Source of the DNA: Panicum virgatum
Taxonomy: Eukaryota > Streptophyta > Magnoliopsida > Poales > Poaceae
Assembly (NCBI RefSeq): GCF_016808335.1
Contig: NC_053144.1
Location: 57,366,195 to 57,430,194 of the forward strand
DNA length: 64,000 nucleotides
Direction: 5' to 3'
Made by a program: the position numbers and the translations under genes. The notes beneath the pieces were generated by a model. It saw only the letters and a list, made by a program, of their open reading frames with translations, searched no databases and had not been told where the DNA came from. Within the stretch, counting starts at the first letter, position 1. The number at the start of each line of letters is the position of its first letter. Shown here piece after piece: positions 9,251 through 21,553 of the stretch.

Positions 9251-12200
9251 CGCCGTACGTTTTACCTGTAGAACATAGCATGAGTTTTCAGAGAACACTC
9301 TTTACTTAGACCCTCCTCTGTATCCTAGCTTTGTTCCGGCTTATTTAGGCGTATGGTTTTGAACTCGTCCGAAGCTTTGCATCCGTGGATGTGTGCATGG
9401 TTTTGGAGCATAGAAACAATTATTATCCCGCTACAAATACAAAGAAATTTAACAAGATGATTGATGCCGGCCGCTGTATCATCGATGCTCAGCTCAGCCG
9501 GCAAACTCGCGCGTGCCAATCTTGTCTAGTCCTCAGCATAGCTCGAGCTGTCCAGAGCAGGCAGGCAAAGAGCACGCCGCAAAGCAACAACTCCCGTGAA
9601 CATGCGACCCTGCAGCTGCAAAGACTTTTTGATCTGGCCGGCCGGGGTACAGAGAAAAAAACCGGCTAGGGCACTGCAGGTCTGCAGCGTTTATTTCGTT
9701 TGCATTTCGCAAGCTTTTTTATACTGCGTTTAACTGGAAGGACACAGTAGTATACAACGTGGCACGAGTCATCTGATTGGTGAGCTTGCAACTCACATAC
9801 TCGTCACAATCCACTAGCTAGTTCAGGTCATGCTTTTCACATGTACTACAGTTTTGTGTACCTGGCCAGAGACCACCTGCTACGACTAGTGTCTACCTGC
9901 ATACTATATGCGCATCGCTATTTCATGTTTTTGCTCTGCTTTGGCAAGCAGGAATCTCTCTCTCTCTATCTATGAGCCAGTGAGTGCCTTTCCACATTGC
10001 CATGCCACTGCATCAATCCAGATCTGGACACAGCTGCGCACAGGAGTCCTTGCAGGACCAGTACCATGCTTTTCTCTACTCTCACTCACACGCACTCCCT
10101 TTCAGCTTTGGATCTTGTGGCTTTGCTAGCTGCCCCTGCCATGTTCTAAAAAAGATCTCATATTTTACTACCCGCAAGCCTCTTTCAGCCTGCTCTTACC
10201 TGCTCCGTACCATTTTAAAACTCACTCATGATCAACATGAGTCATTTAAAAACCTCTTCCTAGCAGTTTTTTTTTTCTCCTCTTCCTTCAGATAAAGTTG
10301 AGAAAAGATAAAGGCTTGATCTGACTATCTCCTTTCTTTTATTCACAACCGTTGCTGATAGGAGCCATGAGTTCGTCATTCGACCGGTCATAATCATGTT
10401 GATCTCATGTCCTGCCTAATTGGGTTGTAACCAGCAACATCATTCCATGATTGACCTGGTTTATCAACAATTCAACACCACCTACGCTTTTGCCTTTAGT
10501 AGGACGCCGATTAGTAAGTTACTATGTAACGGATCGATCGCGCGATCTTTATAAAGATACAATGATGCTTAGGATAAGATCTCGGTTCCATCTTTTTCTT
10601 GGGCCATTTGTTCTTGGTAATTGGATCGGCTGGCAATAATGGCATGCATGCTTTTTTTGCAACGATTGCCGGATCCAGATGCAAGAGCAGCCATATGCAA
10701 AGTTGTAGTGTACTGGATGTATCTCGATCTGTGTATGGTTGGGAAAGTTGGCATGTATAGAACCCATTAAAGCTGTGAGACCCAAGCAAGCCAGCATGCT
10801 GGCACACCAAGCGTCATGGAAAAAGCTTTACAGTTGAAAGTAGCTTGGGGGCTCGTAATGAAAGTTTTAAGGATGGGAGGACATGGTGGTGGCAACAAAA
10901 AGGAAGGGGACAAGACCCTCAACCCATTGTTTATCAAAGATCAGCAGGTTGGCACACTCCTACGTGTTGCAATCCGATTGACGCCAGAGCTCAGCAGAGA
11001 GATCACAAAAGCTGCCTGCACCCGTCCGACGATCGATGATCTCTTGTTAGAATTTTTTTTACCTGGAATAGAAGATCGAGTAAGATAGTGAGTTTTCCGG
11101 TTTTCACCGAAGAGAGGACTCTGCATGCATGCGAGACAACAGTGAATCCAACGATCAACCTTTATTCCTCTGGCCATACGCGCGCGTCCTTGGCCCGGTG
11201 CTAGCTACCCCGCAAGTTCCAATCCAAGCACGCCAGTTGAAGATGCAGCTGGTAGCCCCGGCGCTGTGGCCAGTCGCACACACACGAGCCTACAGTACAC
11301 GAACTGTGGACCAAAAACGAGCAGGAGCAGCAGCGCGCGGCCTGCGTTCGTTGTTGGTTGCGGCCAGCCGGCCTGATGCAGCCAAGATGCGGCATGGCGA
11401 TCGAGATCGCCAGCGAGCTTTGCGCCTGAGCCTTGCCAAAATCTCAGGCTCCTGGGGCAAAGCCCACCCAGTAGCCTTCCCGGCTGCATGCGCTAGCTGC
11501 GGCTTGCGCGACATGGCGCGCAGGTGCTGGTGGGAACACGAGGACGATGACGACACGGGCTCCCTGCTGCCTCGTCGATCTTGACGTCGTACGCGTATAG
11601 TCCGTGCGCAGCATGGACCAGCTGGGTCGCCGCCAATGCCCGGCCGGGGTTTGGCACCACGAGGAGGAGGGGTTCCAGCTTGATCTGCGTGCCCAACCAA
11701 TAATGTGCGCCTGGACAAGGGAATTCCGGCGTCCCAGGACGCCAATGAGCCATATGCATGCGAGGGCCCGCGGCGCCATGCGTCTCTCCACCAATCATTC
11801 GGCAAGAGCCCGGCCGGACGGAGAGATCTCGATCGCCGGCCGCCGAGCCGGCGCCACATTTATCGGAGCTGCCGGCCTGCCGGCCGCCGCGCGCGCTGGC
11901 GGCTGGCGGCGCTGCGCCTCCCGTGGCGCCCGTGCCCAGTGCCCCCACTCCGTTCAGACTCCGGTCGCGAGCGCCGCGTAATAACGAGCCCACGCTACAT
12001 GTCTAGCGGCGTCGCAAGTCAAAGATGGGAGCACTATTTGGGCGCTAGCTAGCTCGCTCTCGATCGTCCGGCCGGTCTCGTAGTGTGGAACCGTGAACGT
12101 GATGATGATACACCGAGGGCCGCAGGCAGATAAGGTCGTCACGGCCTCTCAAGAGTAGGGGAGATCGGAGAGAAGAGAGAGCTAACGTAAGGGAACATGT

Positions 12201-13850
12201 GTTTGAGAGGGGCATATGGCAAGGACGACATTGGCGTATCTCAGCTCATCATGGTGCAACAGCTAGTGCGGTGGCTGCATGAATGCCTTCACCTGCATGG
12301 CAGCATGGCCACTGAGACATCGCTTACTCTGCTAGTATCAGTTAGACCAGGGCCCCCTCTATCTACCGCGCCACATACAACTCGTGACTTGGCACTGGCA
12401 CCGTGGCACGTCGCCGCAGACGAGTCCACGGGGCAAGAGAGAGGACGCCGCCGAGGACCTGCTCTTTCAGGCTATGGCGGCGAAGAAGGTAAAAAAAAAA
12501 ACTCCGAGGAGAAGGCGCCAAGCAGAGCCAGCACGCAGCACCATCCGCTGCTGTCTCGCTGACACTAGCGGCCACATAAACCACGGACCCACATGTCACT
12601 CGCGGAGAGCGCCGGCGCAGCCTGGCGCGGCCAGAGGACGGCCCATGACTGTGGGGCTCACCCTTGGGCTCCGCACGGCCCCACACCGGCCCGCCCGCCC
12701 GCTGCGGCGCGGGGCCAACATGGACGTTATTGGCCAGGGGCCCGCGGGCGCGCTCACAATCAAGCTGGGCCCGGCACGGTGGGCCCCGAGGTCAGCCGAG
12801 TTAGGCCAGGTCACATGCCCGCCTCGCTATCGCGGGCCCGGCCCACGATGGCAGGATGGGCTCCGCTTGCTCGCCTGCCCCTGCCTGCCTTGCCTGCTGC
12901 CGCCGCCGGGCGCACCCCGACCCGCAGCAACCGGAGCCTCTGCCTCCTCCCACCCAATCACTACGCCAAAACATGTGCGAAATCCTTGCTAAAATCGACT
13001 CGATTTGGCGGGGGGTTTCCAGTTTTCTCCCCGAGAAGAGAATCGACGAGCTGAGAAAGGACTCGAGTACCGTGAAGTTTCAGGTGATGTACTGCTGGAA
13101 CAGTTCACGGCGCCTTCACGGCTCCACTGCAGGCAGTAGGAGGAGGTGATCGGGTGAACTGGTACTCTGTGCTTTCCACGGCGGACATTGAATGACGCCG
13201 ATGCACGGGTGCCGAGCTGCTCCTGCCGCGCGACGTAATCCGATCGGTACGGGTCCGTGGGAGGGCGCGCCGCGAAGGAGCGGCGGCGCGCCCGGTCGAC
13301 ACGACGCATGCAGGAGCCCGACGGCGAGTGAACCGCGCGCACTGCGCAGCCTGCGCTGCGCGCGAGCTCCTCGGACGCACGACGCGGTGGGCTGCGCAGC
13401 AAGCTCGGACGTGGTGCGTGCGCCAGCCACAGTGACGCCGCGCGGGCCGGCATCAGAGGCGATGACGGGCAGTGGTGGGTGGCTCGGTACCACCAGTGCT
13501 GATGCCACGGCACCACCCTACAGCTAACTTGCTCCGGTCTTCTTTCCCCCCTGGTTCTTGTTGGCCCATTTGTAAAGGGCTCAAATGATTCTCCCGTTTT
13601 TTTTCTGCTGCTCCCAGTCCCAGCTGATCGAGGAGGTGAGGTGAAGGTGAGGTCCCTGGCCTGCGCTGTGGCCTGACGCAGATGAGCGAGACACCGAGAC
13701 AGGCACTGCGTGCATGAGATCGTGACCCGCCATGCTGGAACTGAAGGCTTCCTTTATTGTGCGCCCACACAGACACAGCTGCCGGACCCTGACGCCGGGA
13801 ATCCAATGCCACAGTGACCGGCCGGATGGACTGATGCGTGGATCGACCCG
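9251..13850. other. Intergenic DNA, no gene supported
   Basis: A long stretch rising from moderate to high GC. It contains many GATCGATC-like and CGCGCG words and a CT microsatellite near 9957-9968. Overlapping ORFs around 11.1-13.5 kb run in several frames at once, lack recognisable domains, and look like composition artefacts. Confidence 0.5.
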
Positions 13851-13868
13851 GGGGGGGGGGGGGGGGGG
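13851..13868 (+). repeat. Poly-G tract (18 G)
   Basis: A run of 18 G in GC-rich intergenic DNA. Confidence 0.9.
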
Positions 13869-14150
13869 CTGCGGGCCTGCGCCCTGTGGGGCACTTCCTC
13901 GCACTGGCGATGATGCTACTTCGCTTTCGCGCCTGCGCCATCGCGCGCGAGGACGAGCCGGTAGAAACCAAAACACGGCCTCACGCGTCGACAAAAACCG
14001 CTAACCAGCGTGTGCTTCTTCCGGGACGTGGCAGGTGCAACCGGTGCAGAGGTTCGTGCCGCCTAGGCCAATGGCGGCCCGGGAACATGCACGACGCCGA
14101 TCGACCGCGTCGAAAAGCTAGGTAGCTGTTGCCTTTTCTCCCGGTCGTTG

Positions 14151-14219
14151 CGTCACGAGGCGAAGAAGAGAACGTGAGCGTCACGAGGCGAAGAAGAGAA
14201 CGTGAGCGTCACGAGGCGA
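14151..14219 (+). repeat. 28-bp tandem repeat, about 2.5 copies
   Basis: The unit CGTCACGAGGCGAAGAAGAG plus 8 more bases starts at 14151, 14179 and 14207. The first two copies are identical and the third is partial. Confidence 0.9.
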
Positions 14220-15780
14220 GGCATGCATGCATAACCATCACACGAAGCTGATACCGTGTATGCATATAACGCAGGTACAGGGCACGATCCCTGTGCTGTG
14301 AAACAGTGAAGGAGATGAAACTCTCGTTCGGCTCAGGTTCACGAGAAAGAAACGAGCTGATGCATGCATGCATGCATCGTTGGTTCCCCCTTGGCCATGC
14401 ATGCCACGTTACAGCCGCTGTCAAATCTCGAGCGAAGGCACGTATACGTCCGATCGTACGAACACGCACGCAGGGACGACGATCGACATGGGTAATAACT
14501 GCGGGCTCCCAGATCCGTCCGTGACGGACAGGAACCCGCCGGCGACACATCATTCCCACTGACGAGCGCATCCGAGTGCATGCAGCGCGCCCCGCCAGGA
14601 CGAGCTGCACGTCCATGTACACAGCATGCGTACGCGCGTGACGTACACACCTGACGAACAATATACAACGTTACTGTTCCGGATCTGACGCTGCTACACA
14701 TACTGTATGCACAACAGGCCCTCCTCGCATTTCTCTATTATTATTTTTTTGAAGAGAATTCTCTATTATTGTTTAGATGTGGGGACGGTTGGGTTCGTGT
14801 CGTGCCCAGCCGTTCTCGTTTCTGAAAGAGTTGGCCGGTAATGGATGGCGGTTGGCAGCGATAGCGACGTCGACAGAGATCGATCGATTGATCGATCCAA
14901 CGGGGCAGTTATTAGCCAGCGATCGAGCGAGCTCGTGGTAGTAGTAGCTGTCGCAGGCCACCAAACATTTCATGTGGCAGACCGGCCATTAGTTAAGCTA
15001 CGCCGAGCATAAACAATTGATTAGTTAATTGCCTCGTTCAACTCATCCGCCCAGCAGGAAACAGAGCGAGAGGAAAGCTCAGCCCGATCGGCATGTCCGA
15101 CACACTCGGCCGCACCATGCTGCGTACACTACACACTCGGCCGTGAGGTGATGAGCTGGAAAAGAGTGCGTGCTCGGCGACTGCACGCCGGCGACAAGAG
15201 CCTGGAGGCATCCACGGGGAGTGGCGCCCCGATCGGCCGGCCAATCGCGCGCCAGACACGCGCGCGCGCACGTACAGGCCACCATTCCGCGCGCTGCGCC
15301 CTTGTGCTCTCCGGGGCCGGCGCGGCAGGCGCCGGCCGACCGGGCCAGAGCGATCGGGGCGCCGCAGCCGTTAGGGTATGTTTAGTTCCACCGTAAACAC
15401 AAAAACGTAAAATTTTGGGATCGACGCGCCGTACCGAAGCCTGGCGGTGGCGGGCAGCGAGGTGACTATGCCCGGGCCCGTACGCCTCCTGTGCGCTTTG
15501 TACCGATCCCCTGTGCCGGCGTTAACGCGGTGCCTGGCCAACCGCCGCGCATCGCGACGGCGCGGAGGACGCGGCCCTCGTCGTCAGCATCCGGCCGGGC
15601 GCTCGGGACACCTGCCATGTTACCATCGGATCGTACGCGCAACCAAGTCCGAGTACTGCCGCCACATGAACACATCCGTAGCGCAGCGGCTACTGCAATA
15701 ATGCTCAGGGTAAAAAAGAAAAAAAAACAAAGGAACCATCGATAGATACGCTGGGATTTTCCTCGGCGTGGCGGCAAGGA
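14220..15780. other. Intergenic DNA with simple repeats and a MITE scrap
   Basis: Contains an ATGC microsatellite near 14360-14378 and GATC-rich sequence near 14880-14900. A fragment at about 15374-15420 (AGGGTATGTTTAGTTCC followed by AAATTTTGGG) resembles one end of the MITE family found complete at 27497-27735 and 33970-34225. No gene was seen. Confidence 0.5.
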
Positions 15781-16790
15781 TTACATTACCGACGATACAA
15801 CATTTATCAGTAAGCTCCGGTAACGATAATCAGTTGAAAATCGGTGAAAAATCGCCAAAACCGATCGGTAAAGGGACCCAAATTCAAAAAAAACGAAAAT
15901 CGACAATTTATCGTCGATAATCGATGCAAACCGAACGATTTACCGCTTCGCCTACTGAAAATATGTTTTGGCAATAGAAAAAATATAAAGGTTTGATAGC
16001 ATTTAATTTTTTAGGTTATGTATTGTATTATATTAGATAAATTACACATATATGCACAATTTTGCACTTGAAGCCAATGCCAATCTTCTCTTCATGTTCC
16101 CAAACTAAGTCCTGATTATCAGACATTCACCTGCAAGAGGGAAATCGAACTATGTCTGTGTCAAAATTATGCTACGAATAAATGATACTCGCTCTTAATT
16201 TGTACCATTTAGGCATACAATATAAAGTAAAGGCATGCACCTTGTTTTCCTATTTAACATAGCATATTGTACAACAATAAACTTTTCTTCGAGACTAATA
16301 TCTAAAACTGTAGCCTAGATTTTAGATATGTGATACAACCAACCATCCAAAGAATATTGTATACCAATGTAGTATATTTGGCCAAATCGGTGAGTAGAAA
16401 TACAAAAGAAGCTGACCTGAACTGAAAATCATCCGATACAAATCGATAATCAACGATTTACCTCGATTATCGACGCCACGATCTTAGCTCCCTCGCTCCC
16501 AGCTGCAGCATCATCGATAATCGCCGCATATATATCGATTATCGGCCTTAATCGCACAAAAAATATTTTTTCCCTAAGCAAACAATTGTTGCTTTCAACA
16601 TGTGACAACACTCTGGAATCAAGAGAAGGTCTAGTTTTTTATAAAAATAAGTTCTCTACTTTTTATGAATTTTTTAAATTTTTGAATTTTTCATTGAAAT
16701 CCACCGAAATTCCAGTCGTTTACGTTTTCAAGTAGCATCAGTAACGATAAATTTTGCCAATAATCGTGATTATCGAGCCGTCGGTAGGCG
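15781..16790. mobile_element. Degenerate repeat with ATCGATAATCG-type motifs, possible hAT relative
   Basis: Both flanks (15781-15960 and 16380-16790) are dense in CGATAATC/GATTATCG words in both orientations, around an AT-rich core (about 15960-16380). The outermost matching words are TACCGACG near 15785 and CGTCGGTA near 16780. No target duplication was found, so the ends are approximate and the class is by analogy with the better-defined hAT elements here. Confidence 0.4.
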
Positions 16791-17121
16791 CGCACTGTGC
16801 GGAAATAAAAGCGACGGACCGGGGGATGGGCTCGCCGCTCGCGCTTTACCGGGCTGCATTTGTCCGAGAGCGCTTGGTGTCGCATGGCTCGTATCCGGGC
16901 GCTTGGGTTTTCTCCATCTCCATTACTGAAAGGACCCAGAGCTTTTGCACGCAGGGGCGCGTTAATTCGCGGTGGAAAGTTGTTGAGGACGGCGGCATCA
17001 TGTCTCTGAAGACACGAACACGCGTCTCGCGGTCGTGGTCGTGGCCCGAGACGACCGGGATCGATGCGATATGCAATGCAACCTTTACCTGTGCGCATGT
17101 CTGACTCCCTCTCATCAGTCA
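16791..17121. other. Intergenic DNA, nothing identified
   Basis: GC-moderate DNA between two transposons. No supported gene or repeat. Confidence 0.5.
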
Positions 17122-17129
17122 TTTTAGAG

Positions 17130-18669
17130 TATACATGTCCATTTGGGCGTGCCGTGCCGGCCCGGCACGGGCACGACTGGGCACGACACCGTTCCACCGT
17201 GCCTCGTGACGTGCTGGGCCAGCACGGTTACATGTAGTCCTCTTTAGTTTTATCAGACCAAATGTCAGATGTAAGAGCAACAGATGAAACAGAATTTTTC
17301 AGGACATTAGTAAGCTGTTCAACACGGTTATTATAAAGGCCAATCAAGTCTCTAGCAGTAGTTTGCCTAGAGGACTTCACAAACCTAGGGTTATGAGCAT
17401 TGGTAATGTAGTCCTAAAAAGCATCAGATTGACCAAAGCAAAGAGGCAGGTCTAGCCTAGCAATCAAACGGCAAAGCTCTGTTCTAGCAACAGAAGGAGA
17501 GTACTCCCAGTGCACAAAAGAACCATCAGCATTAAACTTAAGCATAGATTGAGTTCTACCGTGTCTATCCTTTTCCTTCTTAGCAGGGCAAAGATCTAGG
17601 TGACGGCGCAAGTGCCCAGTACCAGAAGAGGATTTAGAAGACAAGGCATTCTTGCAGTGGTGGCATATGGCAGATACACGAACTTCCTTACCTCCCTGGA
17701 TCTCAGTCACCTCCTCAAAGTCTAGCCAAACTTTGGAGGATGGTCCCCTCCTCCTGGTGCGGGTACCAGATGCACTCGCCGCGGCCGTGCCCGTCGGGCT
17801 CGTGGATCCGGTGCGCGTGCCCGTCCCCGTCCCCACGCCGGCGCCATCCACTTCGATGGCAGCATCTGCAATGCTACCCAGGATGAAGCGCCGGGCATTC
17901 TCGGCCTCGTTCTGCGCCTCAAGCTCCCGCTCCGCCTCGTCGGCCTCGGCCTCGGCGGCAGCATAGTAGTCGTCGTCCATGGCATCATCTTCCATGGACA
18001 TGGCCGCCTCCTCAGCCGGTGTATCCGGCTCCCTCACGGCCACGCGGCACTGGATCTATGGAAGAAGACCCATAGCCAACGACCTGCAACACAAGAGAAA
18101 GAAGAAGAACATAGAGGTTAGGGTTACTGATTTAGGGTTAGGGTTCGAGACCTCGTGCGGAAGAGAGGGACGGGCGGACGGCTCACCTGCGTAGCTGGAG
18201 CACCAGATCCACCGGCGGCGAGGGAAAACGACGAGCGGAGCTTGGCACAGAACTTGACCAGATCGAGGTTAGGGTTAGGGTTACGGAGGCAGCGAGAGAG
18301 GAGAGAGAGGGACGAGCGGCTCGGCGGCGTCCGTCTCCACTCTCCGGCGAATGGCTAAGGTTACGGTGGGTGAGGCGAGGCGAACGAGGGAGATTGCGGG
18401 CGGCTCTGCTGCGGCCTGCGGAGGAGGGGATGGCCGAATGGCTAGGGTTACGGGGGAGGGGAGGGGTGGGTATATATACCGGGCCGATGCCGGGCCGGCC
18501 ACATTTACCGGGCTGTGCTCGGGCCGTCACCGTAGGCCGATCTGCCGGCCCAAGCACGGCACGGACCCCGTGCCGGGCCGGCACGGGCACGCCGCCTGCC
18601 GTGGCGGGCCGTGCTCGGGCCGTGCCTCGCCGTGCCGGGCCACGGGCCGCCCCGATATGGACATGTATA
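17130..18669 (-). mobile_element. hAT element with GGCACGG subterminal arrays and a truncated transposase gene
   Basis: The terminal inverted repeats are TATACATGTCCAT and ATGGACATGTATA, a perfect match. They are flanked by an exact 8-bp duplication, TTTTAGAG, at 17122-17129 and 18670-18677. Subterminal blocks (about 17145-17228 and 18480-18655) are packed with GTGCCGG/CCGGCAC and GGGCACG words. The 1,540-bp interior carries only the N-terminal part of a BED-type transposase on the minus strand. The catalytic core and the C-terminal dimerisation region are missing, so this is an internally deleted, non-autonomous copy. Confidence 0.95.
17228..18001 (-). pseudogene. hAT transposase N-terminal fragment with BED zinc finger
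   Basis: The first in-frame ATG on the minus strand is at 18001; the frame is also open upstream, so an earlier spliced exon is possible. An acidic Ala/Glu-rich N-terminus is followed by SKVWLDFEEV and then a BED finger, with Cys pair CHHC and His/Cys partners in GHLRRHLDLC. This is the arrangement of RICESLEEPER-type hAT proteins. A TAG at 17414-17416 interrupts the frame after about 195 residues. Beyond it the same frame stays open for 61 codons and includes LTSDIWSD, which resembles the first catalytic-Asp motif of hAT transposases. It then stops at 17228-17230, close to the terminal arrays. The protein cannot be an active transposase. At most it could encode a DNA-binding fragment. Confidence 0.88.
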
Positions 18670-18674
18670 TTTTA

Positions 18675-19103
18675 GAGTATGGTTTATGGTTGCGCCGAGC
18701 CGCGGGCGGAAAGGGAGCCATGTCATCCATGGGCACCAGCGCAACATGTACAGTAAATTAGCTGTCACGTCAACTATGTAGAATATTTTAATACATAATG
18801 TTCATACGTGAATATTATCAACTACGAGTAGGATTCATAGTAAGCTACAACTCTGTAGCCATCTGATCATAGTATGGTGTGAGTCGCGGCCATATGGTGT
18901 GGCCGGCGCACCGGATCAAGCAGGAAGGTGGGTGGAGGATTCTCTCACCCGTGTCAGACTGCATGCAAACGCTTTTTCTTGGTTCCTGTGTTTTAGCCCG
19001 GCGAAGAGTGAAGCGCCCGTCTCCATTTCTCTTTCTGCCACATCTCATTTCAATGACGTGGACAGGCTCTCAGCCGGCTGACTAAGCACTATAATACTTG
19101 CTC
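18675..19103. mobile_element. Tourist-like (PIF/Harbinger) MITE, interrupted by the hAT element
   Basis: The right end reads ATACTTGCTC followed by TTA (19104-19106). The left end, GAGTATGGTTTATGGTTGCG, is preceded by TTA (18672-18674), giving the 3-bp TTA duplication expected of PIF/Harbinger. TTATGGTTGCGCC also occurs near one end of the MITE at 47300-47540, suggesting one family. The hAT target duplication includes the first three bases of this MITE, so GAG is also present at 17127-17129. Confidence 0.6.
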
Positions 19104-19106
19104 TTA

Positions 19107-19800
19107 CACTGCCATAATAAACGTCAGACGGTCAGAGTCCAAGAAATGTCACGGTACGTAACTACTGCCAAAATTGCTTCAGGAAATGGAAAGCAACGGC
19201 CTAATGGCGGTAGCTAGTACTAGCTTTTGTACGGGACGATTGACGGCGAGCGATCATGCCAGGCTCCGCGAGGCCATCATGCAGTCACTGCTCGGCTACG
19301 TTACCGCTTGTACATGTCCGAAGCAAGCGTGAGCATTGAATGCTGGCTCGCGTGCCCGGATCGAGGAGCGGTCGACCAACTCGGCTCGACTCGCCCTCGT
19401 CAGCCCCTCCCAGGTGATCATCACCGCAGCTGCAGGCACGCGTCGTCGTTCGACCGGGCCGATCGGCGATCGATCATGTCAAGCTCGCGGCAGCATAAAG
19501 ATCAGCTGCTGCTCCCCTGCACGGCGTCGGCGAGCAACCACAGCATGCATGCCTTGCCAAAGCCCCGCTGCCTGATGCAACACACATCAACCCCATGCAT
19601 GCTGCCGCCTGCATGCTTGCTGATTCCGTGCGCATGTCCTCTGGCGGCACGCACGCACATGTACGCGCCCTGAAACGAAGAACGGGCACGCCGCATGGCA
19701 GTGTCCGGATTTCTACTGTAGCGCGAGCCCAGCGGATCAGAGTGTGCACATAGTACATGTATACCGACGGATTCTGTATGCTGGTTCAGCGAGTCAGGGC
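19107..19800. other. Intergenic DNA, nothing identified
   Basis: GC-rich DNA with overlapping short ORFs and no recognisable feature. Confidence 0.45.
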
Positions 19801-20331
19801 CACGGTTTAATTTACCGACCGTTCCGGTCAAACCGGCAGGGTCCGGTACCGGTATACCGGACCGGTTTGGCCGAAACCGGTGGAAATCGGTCAAATTCAA
19901 ATTCAAAATCGCATGTTCAACCGGTTCCGACCGGCTTATTGGTCGGTTTGACCGGTTTACCGGTCGGTTTGACTGGTAACCGGTCAAATTCAATTTTTTT
20001 TTCATTTTTTGGTTTAAATTCAAATGCCCGCAAAGTATACTAAATAAATATTTGTATAACATATTTTAGCCTAAATGAACCCTCCAATTCTCTTTTGTAC
20101 TACTTTTACATTGTATTTGTATACTTTTATATGCACATTTTTTTTAACTTCAAATCCCCGCAAACTATACTAAATGAACGACCATTAAATTCATCGCACC
20201 TTGAAATATTTTTAGAAATTTTTTGAGAATTTTTTAATTTTTTGAATTAAAATTTGAATTTTGAATTTGGACTGGTTTGGTACTGGCCCAAATCAGAACC
20301 GAACCGGTTCCCACCGGTTCGGTGAACCCCG
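19801..20331. mobile_element. Non-autonomous element of the CCGGTTTGACCGG hAT family, copy 1
   Basis: The left end, CACGGTTTAATTTACCGACC, matches the left end of the 35405 copy (CAGGGTTTCATTTACCGACC). The right end runs GGTGAACCCC. The flanks are arrays of CCGGT/ACCGG words. The core contains TGCCCGCAAAGTATACTAAA, shared in inverted orientation with the 20562-21165 copy. The target duplication is not clear, so the ends are approximate. Confidence 0.75.
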
Positions 20332-20561
20332 GTTGGGCTGAGACGATGACGATCCGGGAGAAAAGGAGGAGAGGGGCCGCAGGCAGCGGGGGAAAAAAGG
20401 GCGAGGCGAGATCACAAGAAAGCTGCGCGGCTTAATCGAAAGAGGCCAGGGAGCCCCTACGCGATGGATCGAGCATGAACATGGAGCTAGGGGAGCTGGT
20501 AGCTAGCTGGGGGTTAAACAAGGTCTAGGCTGTCGAGCCTACCACACATATGCGTCCAGCC

Positions 20562-21165
20562 CAGGGTTAAAAAAATCGGCCGGAACCGGTCCGGTTACCG
20601 CGGTTACTGGTCTAACCGGCCCGGACCGGTTCCGGTTCCGGCCGGTTTCAAACCGGGCCAAATTCAAATTTTAAATTTGAATTCTAAAAAATGGAAAAAT
20701 CCCAAAAAAATCTTAAAAATATTTTAAATTGTGACGAATGTAATGGTGTCAAATTTTTTCAAATATTCATTCATTTAGTATACTTTGCGAGCATTTGAAG
20801 TTAAACAAAAAAACGTGCATACAAAAGTTTACAAATACAATGTAAAAGTAGTACAAAAGAGGATTAGAGGGTTCATTTAGGCTAAAACATAATATACAAA
20901 CATTCATTTAGTATACTTTGCGGGCATTTGAATTTAAACTAAAAAAGAAAAAAATTTGAATTTAACTTAAACCGACCGGTAACCGATCAAACCGGACCGG
21001 TAAATCGGTCTAACCGGACGGTTAGCCATTCGAACCGATATAACTGCGAGTTTTGAATTCAAATTTGAGTTTGACAGGTTTTTACCGGTAACCGGTCAAA
21101 CCGGACCGGTTAGCCGGAACCGGGCGCCGGCGATTCGAACGTTCCGGTCGGTAAAAAAATCCCTG
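20562..21165. mobile_element. Non-autonomous element of the CCGGTTTGACCGG hAT family, copy 2
   Basis: The ends are CAGGGTTAAAAAAATCGG and, on the other strand, CAGGGATTTTTTTACCGACC. They are flanked by an exact 8-bp duplication, GTCCAGCC, at 20554-20561 and 21166-21173. Arrays of CCGGT/ACCGG occupy both flanks. The AT-rich core repeats TTCATTTAGTATACTTTGCG twice (about 20768 and 20902). It is opposite in orientation to copy 1, only 230 bp away. Confidence 0.92.
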
Positions 21166-21334
21166 GTCCAGCCTAGCTGCGTCCCGGAAGGCTAGGCGGA
21201 TTGTTCTCCCGCAACTTTCCGCGACGCTTTGACCCCCGGGGTTCACCGGGGAGACCGCCCGCCATGGCGCGGCGTGCGTGGGATTGTGGGAGCAGGGCCG
21301 CCTGGCCGGGGCGCTGCACTGCACGGCTAGCAGC

Positions 21335-21553
21335 CTAGCCCAACAAGATTCCGGCTAATGTTCCGTGTTCGTCAAGTGTTGCAGTTATTCCATACAGTTT
21401 TTGTTCTCCACGACTTATTTTAATCGCTAGGGATTTGTTAGGGGCGTCAACTTCTCTGGTTCTTTGGCTCCCAACAGCCCACAACTTCGATATAAAAAAA
21501 TTGAGCGCCTCGTACAAATCAGCTATAGTATTGTTCTTTCGAAGCCCCGTAGC
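21335..21553 (-). other. Possible terminal exon of an unrecognised gene
   Basis: A minus-strand frame runs from a possible acceptor (TATAG| at 21554) to a TAG stop at 21335-21337. Its residue mix looks coding, for example NTIADLYEALNFFISKLWAV and then LYGITATLDEHGTLAG. No upstream exon could be joined, and I do not recognise the family. It may be the last exon of a decayed or captured gene. Confidence 0.3.

Noticed and set aside
11290..13516. Many ORFs of 100-200 residues on both strands
   Set aside because: Same GC-driven pattern. Frames conflict, with no domains or splice logic.
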